Of a DNA stretch of 64,000 bases, positions 31,884 through 43,340 are shown piece after piece. The position numbers and the translations under genes are program-made. Under the pieces are notes generated by a model. That model had not been told where the DNA came from. It ran no database searches and was given only the letters and a program-made list of their open reading frames with translations. Source of the stretch: Dichetophora obliterata (taxonomy: Eukaryota > Arthropoda > Insecta > Diptera > Sciomyzidae); the NCBI GenBank assembly GCA_963920525.1, contig OY986435.1, positions 296,169,817 to 296,233,816 on the forward strand, in the 5' to 3' direction. Positions within the stretch are counted from its first letter, which is position 1; each line of letters opens with the position of its first letter.

Positions 31884-33105
31884 AAGACGCAGTTTCGATA
31901 GTATCGTAAGTATAGACGTAGAATTCCTTTTTATACAGTAATAGAGAAAAAATCTGGTTTTTTTTTCATTTATATTTTTCAAAACTATTTTAAAGCATTT
32001 CATCTTCTAAATAAAAATTATTCAAAAACAAATTTGTTGTTGTTGTTGCCTTCTTCAAAATTACTTGATCTAAGAAGTTCACAATTAAATTCATGTAAGA
32101 ATTTATTTTCTTTTAAAAAGTTTTCATTTGATATTTTTAGTGATAAATTTGTTGTTCTTGTTCATTTTTTATAATGGAAATAAATATCGGAAAAATTTGA
32201 ATTATTTATTTTTCCTGTAATATAGAACATATACATATACGGTCAATTTTTTCCTCTTTAACGTTACATTCGAACGCATATTTCTGCAAATATATTGAAA
32301 ATATTTTTTATGAAACCAAAAAATGTTGTCTGCGTATATCAAAGTAGGCCTCAAGACTTGCATTTTATGTTAATAAATTTTGCTTCTAACTTTTGTTGTT
32401 TCGAAAATAGAACCAGTTTTATGTGGTCTTTAACATTATATTTTTTAGAAGTGAGTTTCGAGGTAGATCTGCATTTAAAAAAAACTAGCGAAATTGGGAA
32501 TGAAATAACCTAATCTAAAGGACTATATCAAAGAAGAGGGATCAAATATACAACTAAAATCTAAATAATGAACAAAAAATTTCTTGCACTTTTAGGAGCC
32601 AAAATGTGTGGTCTTTAACGTTACACATCTTTCCAAAGTGAGTTTCGAGGAAGGTCTGCATATCTTCAAAAATTACCGAAGTTGGCAATGAAAACACCTA
32701 AATAAAAGAACCATATCGAAAAAAAGGAATTAAATAAACGACTAAAATCGAAATAATGAAAAAATGTTGTCTTGCACTTCTAGGAGCTAAAATGTTTATC
32801 TAAATTTTTTGCAATTTCGATCTGGTGCTCGACACAGGCGAAATGAACGTATCTGCGTGAAGCGTGACAAAAGCACACTGGTTTGATATTTATGTTTTGC
32901 GATGGTATGGATTATAAATGAACGGAATATAGTCGATACAGAGTAAAATTATTTTTTCGGCCGTTAGTCCTACAGAAAAAAATTCACCATAGGTATATTT
33001 TAAAAGTAATTTAAAATTACATTTTAGTTAACAAAATATATTTTTGATATGGAAAAATATAATGCATAAAGAAATAATTCGAATTTATTATGGTATTTCA
33101 AAAAT
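31884..33105. repeat. dispersed repeat, copy 1 (interrupted)
   Basis: The first block (31884-32235) and last block (32985-33105) match 42806-43340 in the same orientation, with shared AGTTTCGATAGTATCGTAAG-type text and TAATAGAGAAAAA. The intervening roughly 750 bp is absent from the second copy and is probably an insertion. No gene is seen. Confidence 0.65.
32421..32797. repeat. tandem duplication, two units of about 185 bp
   Basis: ATGTGGTCTTTAAC..TTA through CTTGCACTTTTAGGAGCCAA occurs twice head to tail (32421-32605 and 32605-32797). The copies show moderate divergence. It lies in the insert of the dispersed repeat. Confidence 0.7.
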
Positions 33106-33730
33106 AAATAGATTTTCAAAGAACAACGCACTCTTAGTAACGCATGCGCAAACCTGCGTAGTAATAATACATACGGGCTGTGTAGCTATACAAGAGTGGA
33201 CCTTATTTTAAAAAGTCCACCCCAAGGGCTAAAACTGCTGTAATTGATGATAAAAAAATTCGTGAAAAATTTTAGCAAGATCAAATGCACATGGCTTAAA
33301 GTTTGCACAAGTGCATGAAATAAAACTTTTTTTTTAATATTTTCATATACAGTTCCATTTGGAATAAGGAAACAGTTAAGATTTTTTTTTTGTTTTTTCC
33401 AAAAATTTTTCAGTTTAACAAGGGTATTCACCTCAAATTACTTGAATAACTCAGGGGGACAAAATTATTTTTTTGGATTTCAAAACTATTATTACTTTTT
33501 TCTAGCATCACCAGTTTTTGAGATAAACGTCAGTGAAATCGTTCAATGAGAACTTAAGTACAATTTTATTACATCAAAATTTGTTCAAACAATTCAACGA
33601 GTTGAAATGCGGAAAGTTAAACCTAAGTGAAAAAGTTATTAACACAATGGCAACCAGAAGCGTGGACAAATTATACCTTCTTGAATATGACCAAAGTCAA
33701 CTTCTTCTTGGTGCAGTGTTATCTAAGGTA

Positions 33731-34380
33731 CAGTGCCAAACAAAACTATTGGCACAGCAAGTATTTTGAACCTTGAGGCTAATGTAGAGCCATATCAAAC
33801 AGTCTATTGTTAAAAAAATGTTCACTTCCACATAACTTCTTTAATTATTTAACTAATACAGAAATTTTGGCTTAATAGTATATATTTGATAGTTTTTTAT
33901 AACTTATTTACTAAATAAAATCACGATTTCAACGCACAAAACTATTGGCACACTCAGACAACGCTATTAACATAAACATTTGTTGTCATTTACCGTAATT
34001 ACCAATCAAATAGTTTTTAAAGTAAAGTTGTGGTATTCATTTTATTTTCAAAAAAATAAACTAAATTAATTAAAAGCTTAAAATGAGTCCAAAACAAGAA
34101 GAAACTAACGAATTTCAGCGTAAAATAATAATGCACTTGCACAATCAAGGGAAATCTTATGCTGAGATAGGTGAAATAATGAAAATAAGTCATTTTACAA
34201 TTCGAAGTATTGTAAATCGGTTTAAAGGAGAATCCAACTTCGAAAGCTCAAAACGTTGTGGCCGTCTCCGAATTTTAAATGGTCGTGATTGCAACCAGTT
34301 AGTCAGAAAAATAAAACTAAAATCTGCAATTTTGAGATTTTTGAGAAAAGAGGGCTATAAATTCTAAAAAAGTAGCATTA
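33731..34380 (+). mobile_element. truncated Tc1-type element with IR/DR left end
   Basis: After a TA at 33729-33730 the end starts CAGTGCCAAACAAAACTATT. The motif ACAAAACTATTGGCACA recurs 197 bases inward (33936-33952). Paired direct repeats inside a long inverted end (IR/DR) are the layout of Minos-, Paris- and Sleeping-Beauty-type Tc1 elements. The transposase start lies at 34083. No matching right end is found, so the element is 3'-truncated. Confidence 0.65.
34083..34367 (+). pseudogene. Tc1-type transposase N-terminal fragment
   Basis: About 80 codons: MSPKQEETNEFQRKIIMHLH, NQGKSYAEIGEIMKISHFTI and RSIVNRFKGE. This is the paired-like helix-turn-helix DNA-binding domain of Tc1 transposases. 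The catalytic DDE part is absent. The final codons of the ORF appear to be unrelated sequence joined after a deletion. Confidence 0.75.
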
Positions 34381-34988
34381 ATTTCACAAAAATTACTTAA
34401 TTTATTGTGAATTGTTTGTTGTGTCTACACACCATATGCACAAGACACACATACACAAGACACATAACAAAAATTATTTTACTTTAAAAAAATCAAGTTT
34501 TAAAATAGTTTTATGTTTATGACAAATTTTATTAATCAAAAAAGGTTTATATAAAAATTTCTTATTCAAATATATAGTATCAAAAAATATTGTTCATAAA
34601 GAAAGTATATAAGAATAAAACCATTACAAAAATAAAATATGGAGCGTTTAAATATGTCAGCAAATAGGCCTGAAATTCCGAAGAATATTGCACCTGTAGA
34701 TTTTTAATTAAAGCCAGGGCACGGACTTTACCACTATTGTAGTAGATCTATCACATTTTTCCAAAATTTTAATATCTACTACTTTTACCACCGAAGTCTT
34801 AAAATCTTCCACTATTTCCACCATCATAAAAATTTTTAATGAATTTGTTCCCTAAAAAATACTTATAATAAACTCATCACTAGAAAGCTTTATTGTGAAT
34901 ATCATTCGATTTTTAAAGCTTGTTATTGTGAATGTTATTGATACTTTGACGTGCTGTCAGCTGTTAACAAAACGTTTGCGCGGGAGGC
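34381..34988. other. intergenic, no gene recognised
   Basis: AT-rich; CACAAGACACA repeats near 34440. A region at 34720-34830 with CTACTATT / CCACTATT repeats has no clear identity. Confidence 0.4.
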
Positions 34989-34991
34989 TTA

Positions 34992-35571
34992 TGCCTCATT
35001 TACACGAGTGACATTTACTAACTTCAATAATGGCTTGATGACATATCATAATGACGCTGCTATTTAGACGGCACAAAAAAGTGACTTGCCCAGAGCTTTG
35101 TCACTACGTTTCATTATATTTTGGCAACTTTCAAATTCATAATGATTTGACCAGCAAAGTAGGCGTTTACATGAATGACAAAATTTATAATTCTCAAATA
35201 CTGACAAAGCAAAGAAGTTAAAAATTATTTTACTAATGGAAGACAACAAAATAAAAGCTGTTGCTTATTTAGCATATATATTAATTGAAGAGGACGAGGA
35301 GGAAGAAGAACGCTGGAATGCAATGCACGCGAAGCGTCAGAGGAAACCAAGATTAGAATGGAACCGTCCTTTTTTTTGCTGAAGGAAGTGGTTTCTATCC
35401 GACACTTCGCTCCCAGCTACAAGGAAAGGACCCAGGGTTTTTTAAAACTTTAAATCAAACAGTTAAATTTCTAGAAACAGTTAAACGCACTCTGTCAGCA
35501 AAAAATTAACTTTTTCATTTTTTCTTAATGATGTAAAAAATGACAAATATGTCACCTATGTAAATGAGGCA
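34992..35571. mobile_element. PIF/Harbinger-like element, 580 bp, TTA target duplication
   Basis: The left end TGCCTCATTTACACGAGTGA and the inverse of the right end TGCCTCATTTACATAGGTGA are inverted repeats. TTA flanks both ends (34989-34991 and 35572-35574), the three-base target typical of PIF/Harbinger. A short acidic ORF remnant lies inside. The element is internally deleted. Confidence 0.65.
35236..35508 (+). pseudogene. Harbinger-type ORF remnant
   Basis: MEDNKIKAVAYLAYILIEED followed by a run of glutamates and RWNAMHAKRQRKPR. After a frameshift near 35375 the text continues GSGFYPTLRSQLQGKDPGFF. It resembles the N-terminal part of HARBI1-like transposases, but this is from general pattern only. 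Confidence 0.4.
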
Positions 35572-35574
35572 TTA

Positions 35575-35919
35575 AGGACCAAATAGACTTCACACCCAAT
35601 CAGCCATTCTGTAATAGTGTTTGGAGTAAGCTTACCTACAATAGAATAATTTCCAAACATACTTTAAAAATACTTGCCTACGTAATATATATATAAGTTA
35701 ACACATCTACACGCGCATCCGCTCCCCTTCATATTTTGCAGCGTAAGCGTCTGCTATTTATTCAACTTAAATGCAATTAGAACAGCAGTAATAAGATCCA
35801 GCTCATCCGAAACAGATACAACAACGGCAATAACACAGTGTGCAGCGACGATGTCAGCAACAACTGCTTCAACAACAACAGCTACAACAATTACAGCAGT
35901 AGCAGCTTAGCTTAAGTTA
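35575..35919. other. CAA/CAG-rich unassigned stretch
   Basis: 35790-35910 is rich in ACAACA and CAGCAG units and looks like fly 5' UTR or low-complexity coding DNA. No frame stays open long enough. It is cut at 35918 by the insertion of the TIR element that follows. Confidence 0.4.
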
Positions 35920-36372
35920 CACGCTCAAAATCTTGGACTAAATTCTAATAAATCCTGTATTGTATATATGACGACACCGAAACTGTATTAAAATTTAATC
36001 AACGGTATATATTACAATTGATTTTTATTCTCTCATGGGACTTAATTTTAATGCATGCTTGTACTAAAATATTTTTTACAAAAATAAAAAATTAACGAAA
36101 CAAGTGGGATTCGAACCCACTACGTTTAGGTTATAAGTTATAACCAACTGCTCTATGAAGCCACACGTATAAATTAATGATAAACATGCATAAGAACCGA
36201 ACCAAGCCGAACGCTGTTTTTAAAGACTAATCCAACCTGTATTAAATATCATTCCAGATTTTATTAAAAAATGTCTAGTGTTTTGAAGAGTTTGAATTCT
36301 AATAGAAAGGGTATTAAAAAATGCATGATTCCAACGATTGGATTAAAAATTAGTCCAAGTTTTTTGACCGTG
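35920..36372. mobile_element. TIR element A with internal tRNA-like module
   Basis: 453 bp. The left end CACGCTCAAAATCTTGGACT and the inverse of the right end CACGGTCAAAAAACTTGGAC are matched, with TA on both sides (35918-35919 and 36373-36374). A tRNA-like sequence lies in the middle on the minus strand. Sequence on both sides of that module (TATATATGAC.ACACC; ATAAACA.GCAT..GAACC) is shared with element B at 52911-53312. No protein is encoded. Confidence 0.75.
36099..36167 (-). tRNA. tRNA-like sequence (pseudo-tRNA)
   Basis: A T-arm-like block GTGGGTTCGAATCCCAC forms a perfect 5-bp stem with a 7-base loop containing GTTCGAATC (internal promoter box B). Upstream is ATAGAGCAGTTGGTTA (box A-like). 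A GGTTA..TAACC stem could act as the anticodon arm. The acceptor stem does not pair well. It is probably a mobile-element module, not a working tRNA. Confidence 0.6.
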
Positions 36373-36479
36373 TATTAAAATGTATAAGTCAGTCTTTTCC
36401 GTACGATTAATCAATGACATTGGCACATAGTGCCAAATAAATAAAATTATTTTAAAGAACAACCAAAAAGTCTTTAACT

Positions 36480-37240
36480 TATACAAGTTATGTTGTAAAA
36501 TTGTATCGAAACATGATAAAAGTAAGCTTTTTATAATAATACTTGTAGTAAGTTTACTTAAAGTTTAATTTACAAGCTTTTTCAAAGCATGATTGGAAAA
36601 AGCTTTCATAGGCCATCACTAACAATTTTGAAGTCAGTGGGTTGTGTTCAGTGAATAAATTAAAAAGTTGTAAGATTTCTGACTTGATTATGTAAGTTTT
36701 TATTTAAGATTTTTAAAAATGCATTATAAATTTAACCTAAATGTACGGAATCAGAGCAAGAAAGTTGTGGCTTTACTTTTAAAAAAGAAGACACATCAAA
36801 TTAATTCATTCCAAATCCTTTAAAACAGTTGTAAAAAGATTACAATAATACTTGCTTCCAATTGTTTAATGATTGTTTTCATAATATTTTAATAACATTT
36901 TTTCATAATTTTCTAAAAACAGTTGGAATAAACTTACAATAATACTTATTTCCAATTATTTACCAATTGTTTTCAATAATACTTTTACAACAGTTTTTTC
37001 CAATTGCAAAATAAGTATTGTAGAAAGCTTATTAACAACACTTATATCCAATTGAATAGTAAACACTTGGAATAATATTACAGTAAGGAATATTTTTCCA
37101 AGGGTTCCTTCTTGCTTATTCTACAATTACTTAAAAGCATTTCACAACAGTTTTTCCAAGCTTTTTCCAAGCGCGATGTTTACGCTTGTAAGCTTACTAC
37201 AAGCTTATTCCAAGCTTGTTTGGCTTATTGGGCAGACTGT
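36480..37240. repeat. degenerate repeat tract with inverted AAGCTT-rich ends
   Basis: CAATAATACTTATTTCCAATTGTTTA-like text (for example AATAATACTT, TTCCAATTGTT, AACAGTTG) recurs about every 100 bases. The borders (36510-36610 and 37110-37215) carry AAGCTTTTTCCAA-type sequence in inverted orientation. This suggests a decayed foldback element. Confidence 0.5.
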
Positions 37241-39149
37241 CCCTACTAGAAATGGGTAACCGAAACTCCAACTCAAGCAAATAAATTGTTCTGTTTACAA
37301 CCACAATCTCATACTCATGCAGTGTCAAAATTTGTTAAACAAGGAAAAACGTCAACATTTTGGCAAATGCATGTTTCTTTCACAGAGAAGGTATTATTAC
37401 GAAGCATTTAAATTTTTGCATATCCGCCATTGTACCATTCTTGGTTTCGCTAGCAATAAAAAATCTAGGTTGCAAATCTAGTCAACACAATTTATTTTAT
37501 CTTGTTTTAGCGCCTTAAGCATAAAATCATCATCGTCATAGTAATAATCAGCAGCAGCAACAACAGCAGCAATCACAATTGTCAACAGTCTTCAGAGTCG
37601 CTCACCGCCGTCCGCAATGCAGCAGCGTGTGAGCAGCGCAAATAGCAAATTGACACTAAAATCAAGGAACTGTGGCTGGAGTTAAATATGAGTGTAGAAA
37701 CAAAGCAGTTGGCTTTTTTATCTACACTTATATAAAAAAATTAAATGTAAAAGATAAGTTTAAAAATTGTATAATAAATACGTACGTTAGATAAAACTTA
37801 TATTGTTAATTTTAAGTTTTTCTACTAGCAATTTCATTTCAATATTTTGTTCAGATTTTGTTGTCTTTAATTTTATTCATCGTTCAGAAAATATTCAAAA
37901 TAAAATTAATATAAAACTTACTATTGCTACAAACGGTTGTTTCAATATATACATGAGCATATAAATGAGTAACATATAAAACATATAAATGAGTTTTCAG
38001 TTAGATTTATCTGGTGAGATTTTGTTACCTAAAACCTGTATGTATGTTAACCCTAACTAGAGAGAGAGCGAAACGGCTATATTTCGATGGTATTGGAAAT
38101 TGATATGTGTGAAAAAGGGATGCCAGATCACACGTGTACACGATTTTCGGTTAATTTCTTCCCGAGGCACTTCCTAGCATAACCGAAACTTTGTGTGAAG
38201 ACGTAACCTATATTTCAGTTTAGAAAAACTGTTTTTGCTTAGTTAAATAACCGATAGTCTTCTTGTAGGGACGGTTTGCATTATACAGACGGTTTGCGCA
38301 AACACAACCAAAAATTAAAATGTATTAATTTTTGCGCAGACATCTGCACAAACCTAAAACAGCCAAATACACTATCGAACAGTCTGTGTAGTCTATTTGG
38401 ACCTTTACACGCGGCACGAATCGATAAAGTTACTGTCCCGTAAGTTAACGTTTCGATACTCTCACAACTTGCTGGAAAATCATGCCTCCATTTCCGGCGA
38501 GTTGTGAGTTTACCGGGACTGTAACTTTTACCTGACTGTGAAGAAATTAGGCCTAATAAAAATTCCCTCAAATTGCTCACACTCACTCAATCTTAATGAG
38601 ATGTTATTTTAGTAATCAAATTGCTGCGTGAAATAAACAAACAGGACAGTAAATCATAGAGTTTGGAAAAAAATTTAAAAAATGGTATATATAGATATTT
38701 TAAAAGAAAAGAAAATATAATATTCTACGCTTCGGCATAGCAGGCGATAACTTAAATTTATTTACAGAAGGATTAAATTTACAGAAGGGAATGGATTAAA
38801 CTTGCAATCACTTTAAGAAAATAAGAGAAGCTAAAGAGGAGTTAATATAACTCCACTATTTTTTCTATTTGTTCTTCCATTTGAAGTTAAGCTTCTTTCT
38901 TTTTCTGTTTCGTATGAGGCGTCTGGCTTTTCTTAAGTACTCAAACAGAGATTTCAAATTTGAACTTTATGCACACCAAAGTTGAGAGACCCTCAAATGT
39001 CAAAAAGTAGGAGTGGAGTATTTTCGTTAAGCTTAATGAAAAGTATATTTTCTTTACCCCAAATTTAGAGTACCCTCAAAAATCTTGAGTAAACCCTCGC
39101 ACTCAGTTTTTATTCATACCACCCATTATATAAGAGAAATATTATATAT
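37241..39149. other. intergenic, no gene recognised
   Basis: Contains a CAGCAGCAACAACAGCAGCAA tract near 37550 with a 22-codon ATG frame at 37617 that I do not support as a gene. An inverted pair around AAGTTAC(T/A)GTCCCG lies at 38426-38530. The AT-rich remainder shows nothing. Confidence 0.4.
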
Positions 39150-41409
39150 ACTATTATATAAAAGGAGACTCACGAATTTCATCCAGAATAAGCTCGGTAA
39201 CCGCTGAACCGATTTTGATAATTCTTTTTTTATTCGATTCCTATGATAATATAGATTGTTATAGCTTACCAAGGTTTTCGAAAAATGTATTCTTTAATTA
39301 TTGCAAAATCACGCATTTTATTTGATGCCTACATTCAACCAGCAGCACAATATAACAGCAAGCAAAGCTTTTCTCTCTTTGTCGAGAGAGCTTCTCTTAA
39401 TATAACAGGACAGCCATGTTGTGTAGTTAAGCTGAATTCACTGAGAACCTTCAGAATGTTTTTGTGGGATTTAAAATAAAGTTAATCAAGTTGAGAGCGT
39501 GCAGAGATTTTTCTCTCTGAGCGAAAACTTCATACGAAAAAAATTTTGCAAAAAATGCTATAGTTCAGACGATTTTGGTCGTATGAGAGACTAGAATTTG
39601 GTAATCTACGTTGTATGGTTACTTTCGCTAACTTTACTAAAAATGGGCATGATCCACTTTAGTTAAGTCCACTTTTCAGTGGAATAAACTTGGAGTAAAG
39701 AAAAGCGCACTAGGTTTAAGCTCAATTGAGCTGAAATTCCGGTATTCTATTGTTTCGAGTATGAGATGGTTTAAGTGAAAAAATTTTGCCACTCCCCCAT
39801 TACCGCCCAGAATTAATCAAAAATGTTATACTTCGAACGGTTTTGGTTGTATTAGTCTAAAATTTGTTAAAATTTTAAAACTGTACTTAATATGGCGAAT
39901 ATATAAATTTTTTTTTCGAATAGCATGAAAATTCGTATATAGCAGTAAGGTGGTCTGCGGCAGGGCAACGTCTGCCGGGCAATACTATACATCAATAAGA
40001 ATGCGGTATATATCAGAAAATTCTGATCGTCATGCATTGATGTTTCAAACGGAAACGTCTAGCATGTGTTTTGTTCGAAGGTCAATTTACACTTTTACAA
40101 ATTCACAAAACGACCATAAAAAATTCATTGAATTGGGTCAGGACAAATTCTACTATAACTATAACGTTAAATATGAATATATAGATAAGGAAATAGATAA
40201 ATTCTATTCCCTAAGGATAAGGAAAAACATAGATTTATGTATATAACTTTGGAATAGTTTGAAATATTTAAAATATTTTTCACAGAATTATTTTTGAAGC
40301 TATATTTGAAAATGTTTTTCACATGAATTAGTTTTTAAGCTGTAACACATTGCAAAAATTGAAACAACATTTTAAGCAAATTAGTTTTCATCAAAAAATC
40401 ATAGGGGGCGGGGGTAGGTGGCCCATGATTTTTAATGATAGAAACTGTTTGTTTCAAAATAGAACAATTTTTGCAGGAAAATTAAAAAAAAAATTAAAAT
40501 TAAAAAAAATATGTACAACAAAAGCAACTCTTGGCCTATTGTTAAGTACAAGTTGGATATTTTAGAGGTTTTTTGAAAACAATATAAAACATTGCATTGG
40601 TGAGGTAACGGTAAACCTTTTCTCATTTTCCCAATTTACTTAATTGAACTTTCAAACAGAGAAAAGCAAAAGTGCTAAGTCAAAACATGAAATTTCAATC
40701 GTTTTTAGCTCATTCTGAGGCTTATGAGTTATACTGAGAAAATCTATAGTTTTGAGATAACGCAAGAATTTTAATGTCATAATAACAGGTTTTTTAAAAA
40801 CATACCTAATATCCGTACAAAATATTTCCGAAAAGAAAAGAAAATTACTGTTAATTTTATTAATCAACGACTGTCCATACGAAAATGCATTGCTATGCAT
40901 TGAGAAAGTTTATAGTTTTTGAGATATTGCCAAAATTTTGATGTCATTATATCAGTTTTTTTTAAATTTAAGAAGAATTGTTGTTTGGCCGAAGCTCAAT
41001 AACAACAATTAATAACTGAAGAAGGCCGATTAACTACAACAATTTAAGAAGAATATATTTATTTTCAGAATATATTTAAAAAATTACATTTTTGGTTACA
41101 AATTTTAAAAATTTTTTACTCAAATTTTTTTATAACGCTGTTATGCAGGACTTTTTCAAAAGTAAAAAAAAAAGAGAAAGCCAGGTAAATTTATGTCATC
41201 ATAACAATTACCGTTTAAATAAGTTATTCAAATTAAATAAATAATTTCTTAATATATATACCACTTTTTCATAATTAAACAAAACGAACACAATAATTTT
41301 TATATTTTGAATTTGTTTTAATACAACTAAATACTTTCATTTTAAGATTTAAAATTTTTACATGGTATTTAACATTTTTATCGCAGGCGAAGCAGCGGGT
41401 ATTTGCTAG
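39150..41409 (+). mobile_element. non-autonomous Helitron (limits approximate at left)
   Basis: The right end reads GCGAAGCAGCGGGTATTTGC followed by CTAG then T, matching the CTRR terminus preceded by a short GC-rich hairpin seen in insect Helitrons. The left end, near 39150, has ACTATTATATAAAAGGAGAC, ACGAATTTCATCC and CCGCTGAACCGATTTTGAT, text that I associate with dipteran Helitron 5' ends. No Rep/helicase gene is present. No TIRs or target duplication are seen, as expected. Confidence 0.55.
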
Positions 41410-42805
41410 TAATGTATAATTTACTTGATAATATAACCATTTATATACTTAAAATATCGAACTAAATTTATTTAGTTTTCTCATTTTAATGGGTGGCCTT
41501 CAGCAGCTATTAGAAATAATGACCCTCAGTAAGTCCAATACCAACTTCGCTGTCTTCTGGATATAATTATCTTTCTATTGTTTTTGGGTATAATTTTTTT
41601 TTAATAATTCTCTTTCTATTGTATTGCTTTCGTAAAAGGAAAACCACTAGTTTTCCAAACAAAATCTAAATATAAAAAGAGTTATATCTTAAAAAAGTTT
41701 TGCATTGATTTTTATGTATCAAACATGTATCATTTTTATGTATCAAACTTGTTGAACAGGTACTCAAATAACCTTTGTTTTGATACCCATAAAACTAAGT
41801 TTTTGTTGGAAAACTGAAAAAACAGCTGGATTTTTAAGTAATTTTTCTAACTTTGGAGGCCTATAACTTCTAAACCAATTGCGAGCGGTCTAAAATTTTT
41901 TCAGATTTTTAAAGATTTGTGCTAAGAAGGCCATAATCCATATGATTCATTAAAAAAGTTGTCGCTTGAACTACTCCAAAAATCACAATAAAAATCAAAT
42001 AAATATATAAGACTCATTTCACGCCAACATTACCCTTATTTTTTATATCACCGTTATGGACAAAATGTATATATATTTTTAAGGGTATCCAGGTGGTGCA
42101 TCAAATAAGATTTTTTAATTCGTATTGTTGTTTTATTGGTAACACAAAAAAAAAGTACGAAAATTCACGCTTTTTTGCTTTATGGTGATTTTTGAAAATT
42201 CATACCTCAGAACCCGAACAAGAAACATTCATAATTTAGTCAAAATAAAAGTCGACTCTAAATTTAGTATAAGCATTTTTGACAGTTTTTTAATATAATA
42301 TGTTGTCAAAAAGCTTGCACTAAATTTAAAGTCGACTTTATTTTGACTATGATAATGGGCCAATGGTTTCAAAAAGAAATATTTTTTATACTATGTTTTT
42401 TTAAAAATAAAAATTGATTTTTTCGACTTTTATGAAAAAGTTGCTATTTTCGACCGGTTCTCCCTCTCCAAAATATTTTTTTTTTAACTATTATCTTTAT
42501 TTCACACAATGAAAAAAATTATAATTATATCTTGTTCGGGTTCTGTGGCACAAATTTATCAAAAAAATCTAAATTTATAAAAAAATCGATAACTTCAAAA
42601 TAATTCGACAAATAAATTTTTCCTTTGGCCGTTTTTATTTGAAGTACTTCACGAATCCATTGCCAAATAGCGGCGCCCCGCAAATCGTAGTCTCCCGCCA
42701 CATCATGATGTTGAAGCTTAAATTTAAATTTTTGCAGACTCTCCTTTAAAACCAGACATTGCTAACTATTTTCTCCGCTATTTGTTTCAAGATGTGAAAA
42801 ATAAA
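41410..42805. other. AT-rich sequence with one foldback
   Basis: No coding region. At 42237-42349 a foldback has arms of about 45 bases (TAGTCAAAATAAAAGTCGAC and its inverse, then AAATTTAGT..AAGC.TTTTTGACA). The rest shows no structure I can name. Confidence 0.5.
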
Positions 42806-43340
42806 AAGACACAGCTTCGATAGTATCGTTAGTATAGACGTAGAATTCCTTTTTATACAGTAATAGAGAAAAATTCTGTTTTTTTTTAATTTATATTTTT
42901 CAAAACTATTTTAAGGCATTTCATCTTCTAAATAAAAATTATTCAAAAACAAATTTGTTGTTGTTGTCCTTCCTCAACTTACTTGATCTAAAAAGCTCAC
43001 ATTTAAATTCATGTTAAAATTTGTTTTGTTTTATAAAAAGTTTTCGTTTGATATTTTTGGTGATGAATTAGTTGTTCTTGTTCATTTGTTTGTTGGTTAA
43101 AAATAAATTTAATTCAAAGTTATGTTTAATTAATGGAAATAAATATGGGTAAATTTGATTTATTTATTTTTCCTGTAGTAAAGAGCATATATATAGTGTA
43201 TATTTTAAAGTCATTTAAAATTAAAATTTTAGTTTACAAAATAAATTTTTAATATGGAATAAATATATGTATTATACATATATTATGGAATAAATGCATA
43301 ATATAAATAATTCAAATTTATTATGGTATTAAAAAATTTG
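42806..43340. repeat. dispersed repeat, copy 2
   Basis: Same orientation as 31884-33105 but without its insert. Shared text includes TCGATAGTATCGT, AGTATAGACGTAGAATTCC and TTTTTATACAGTAATAGAGA. The two copies lie about 10.9 kb apart. Confidence 0.65.

Noticed and set aside
36099..36167. A functional tRNA gene
   Set aside because: The T arm is perfect but the acceptor stem does not pair and the sequence lies inside a TIR element; best viewed as a tRNA-like module.
37617..37685. 22-codon ATG frame after a CAG/CAA tract
   Set aside because: Too short, no family and no convincing splice donor; recorded only as low-complexity sequence.
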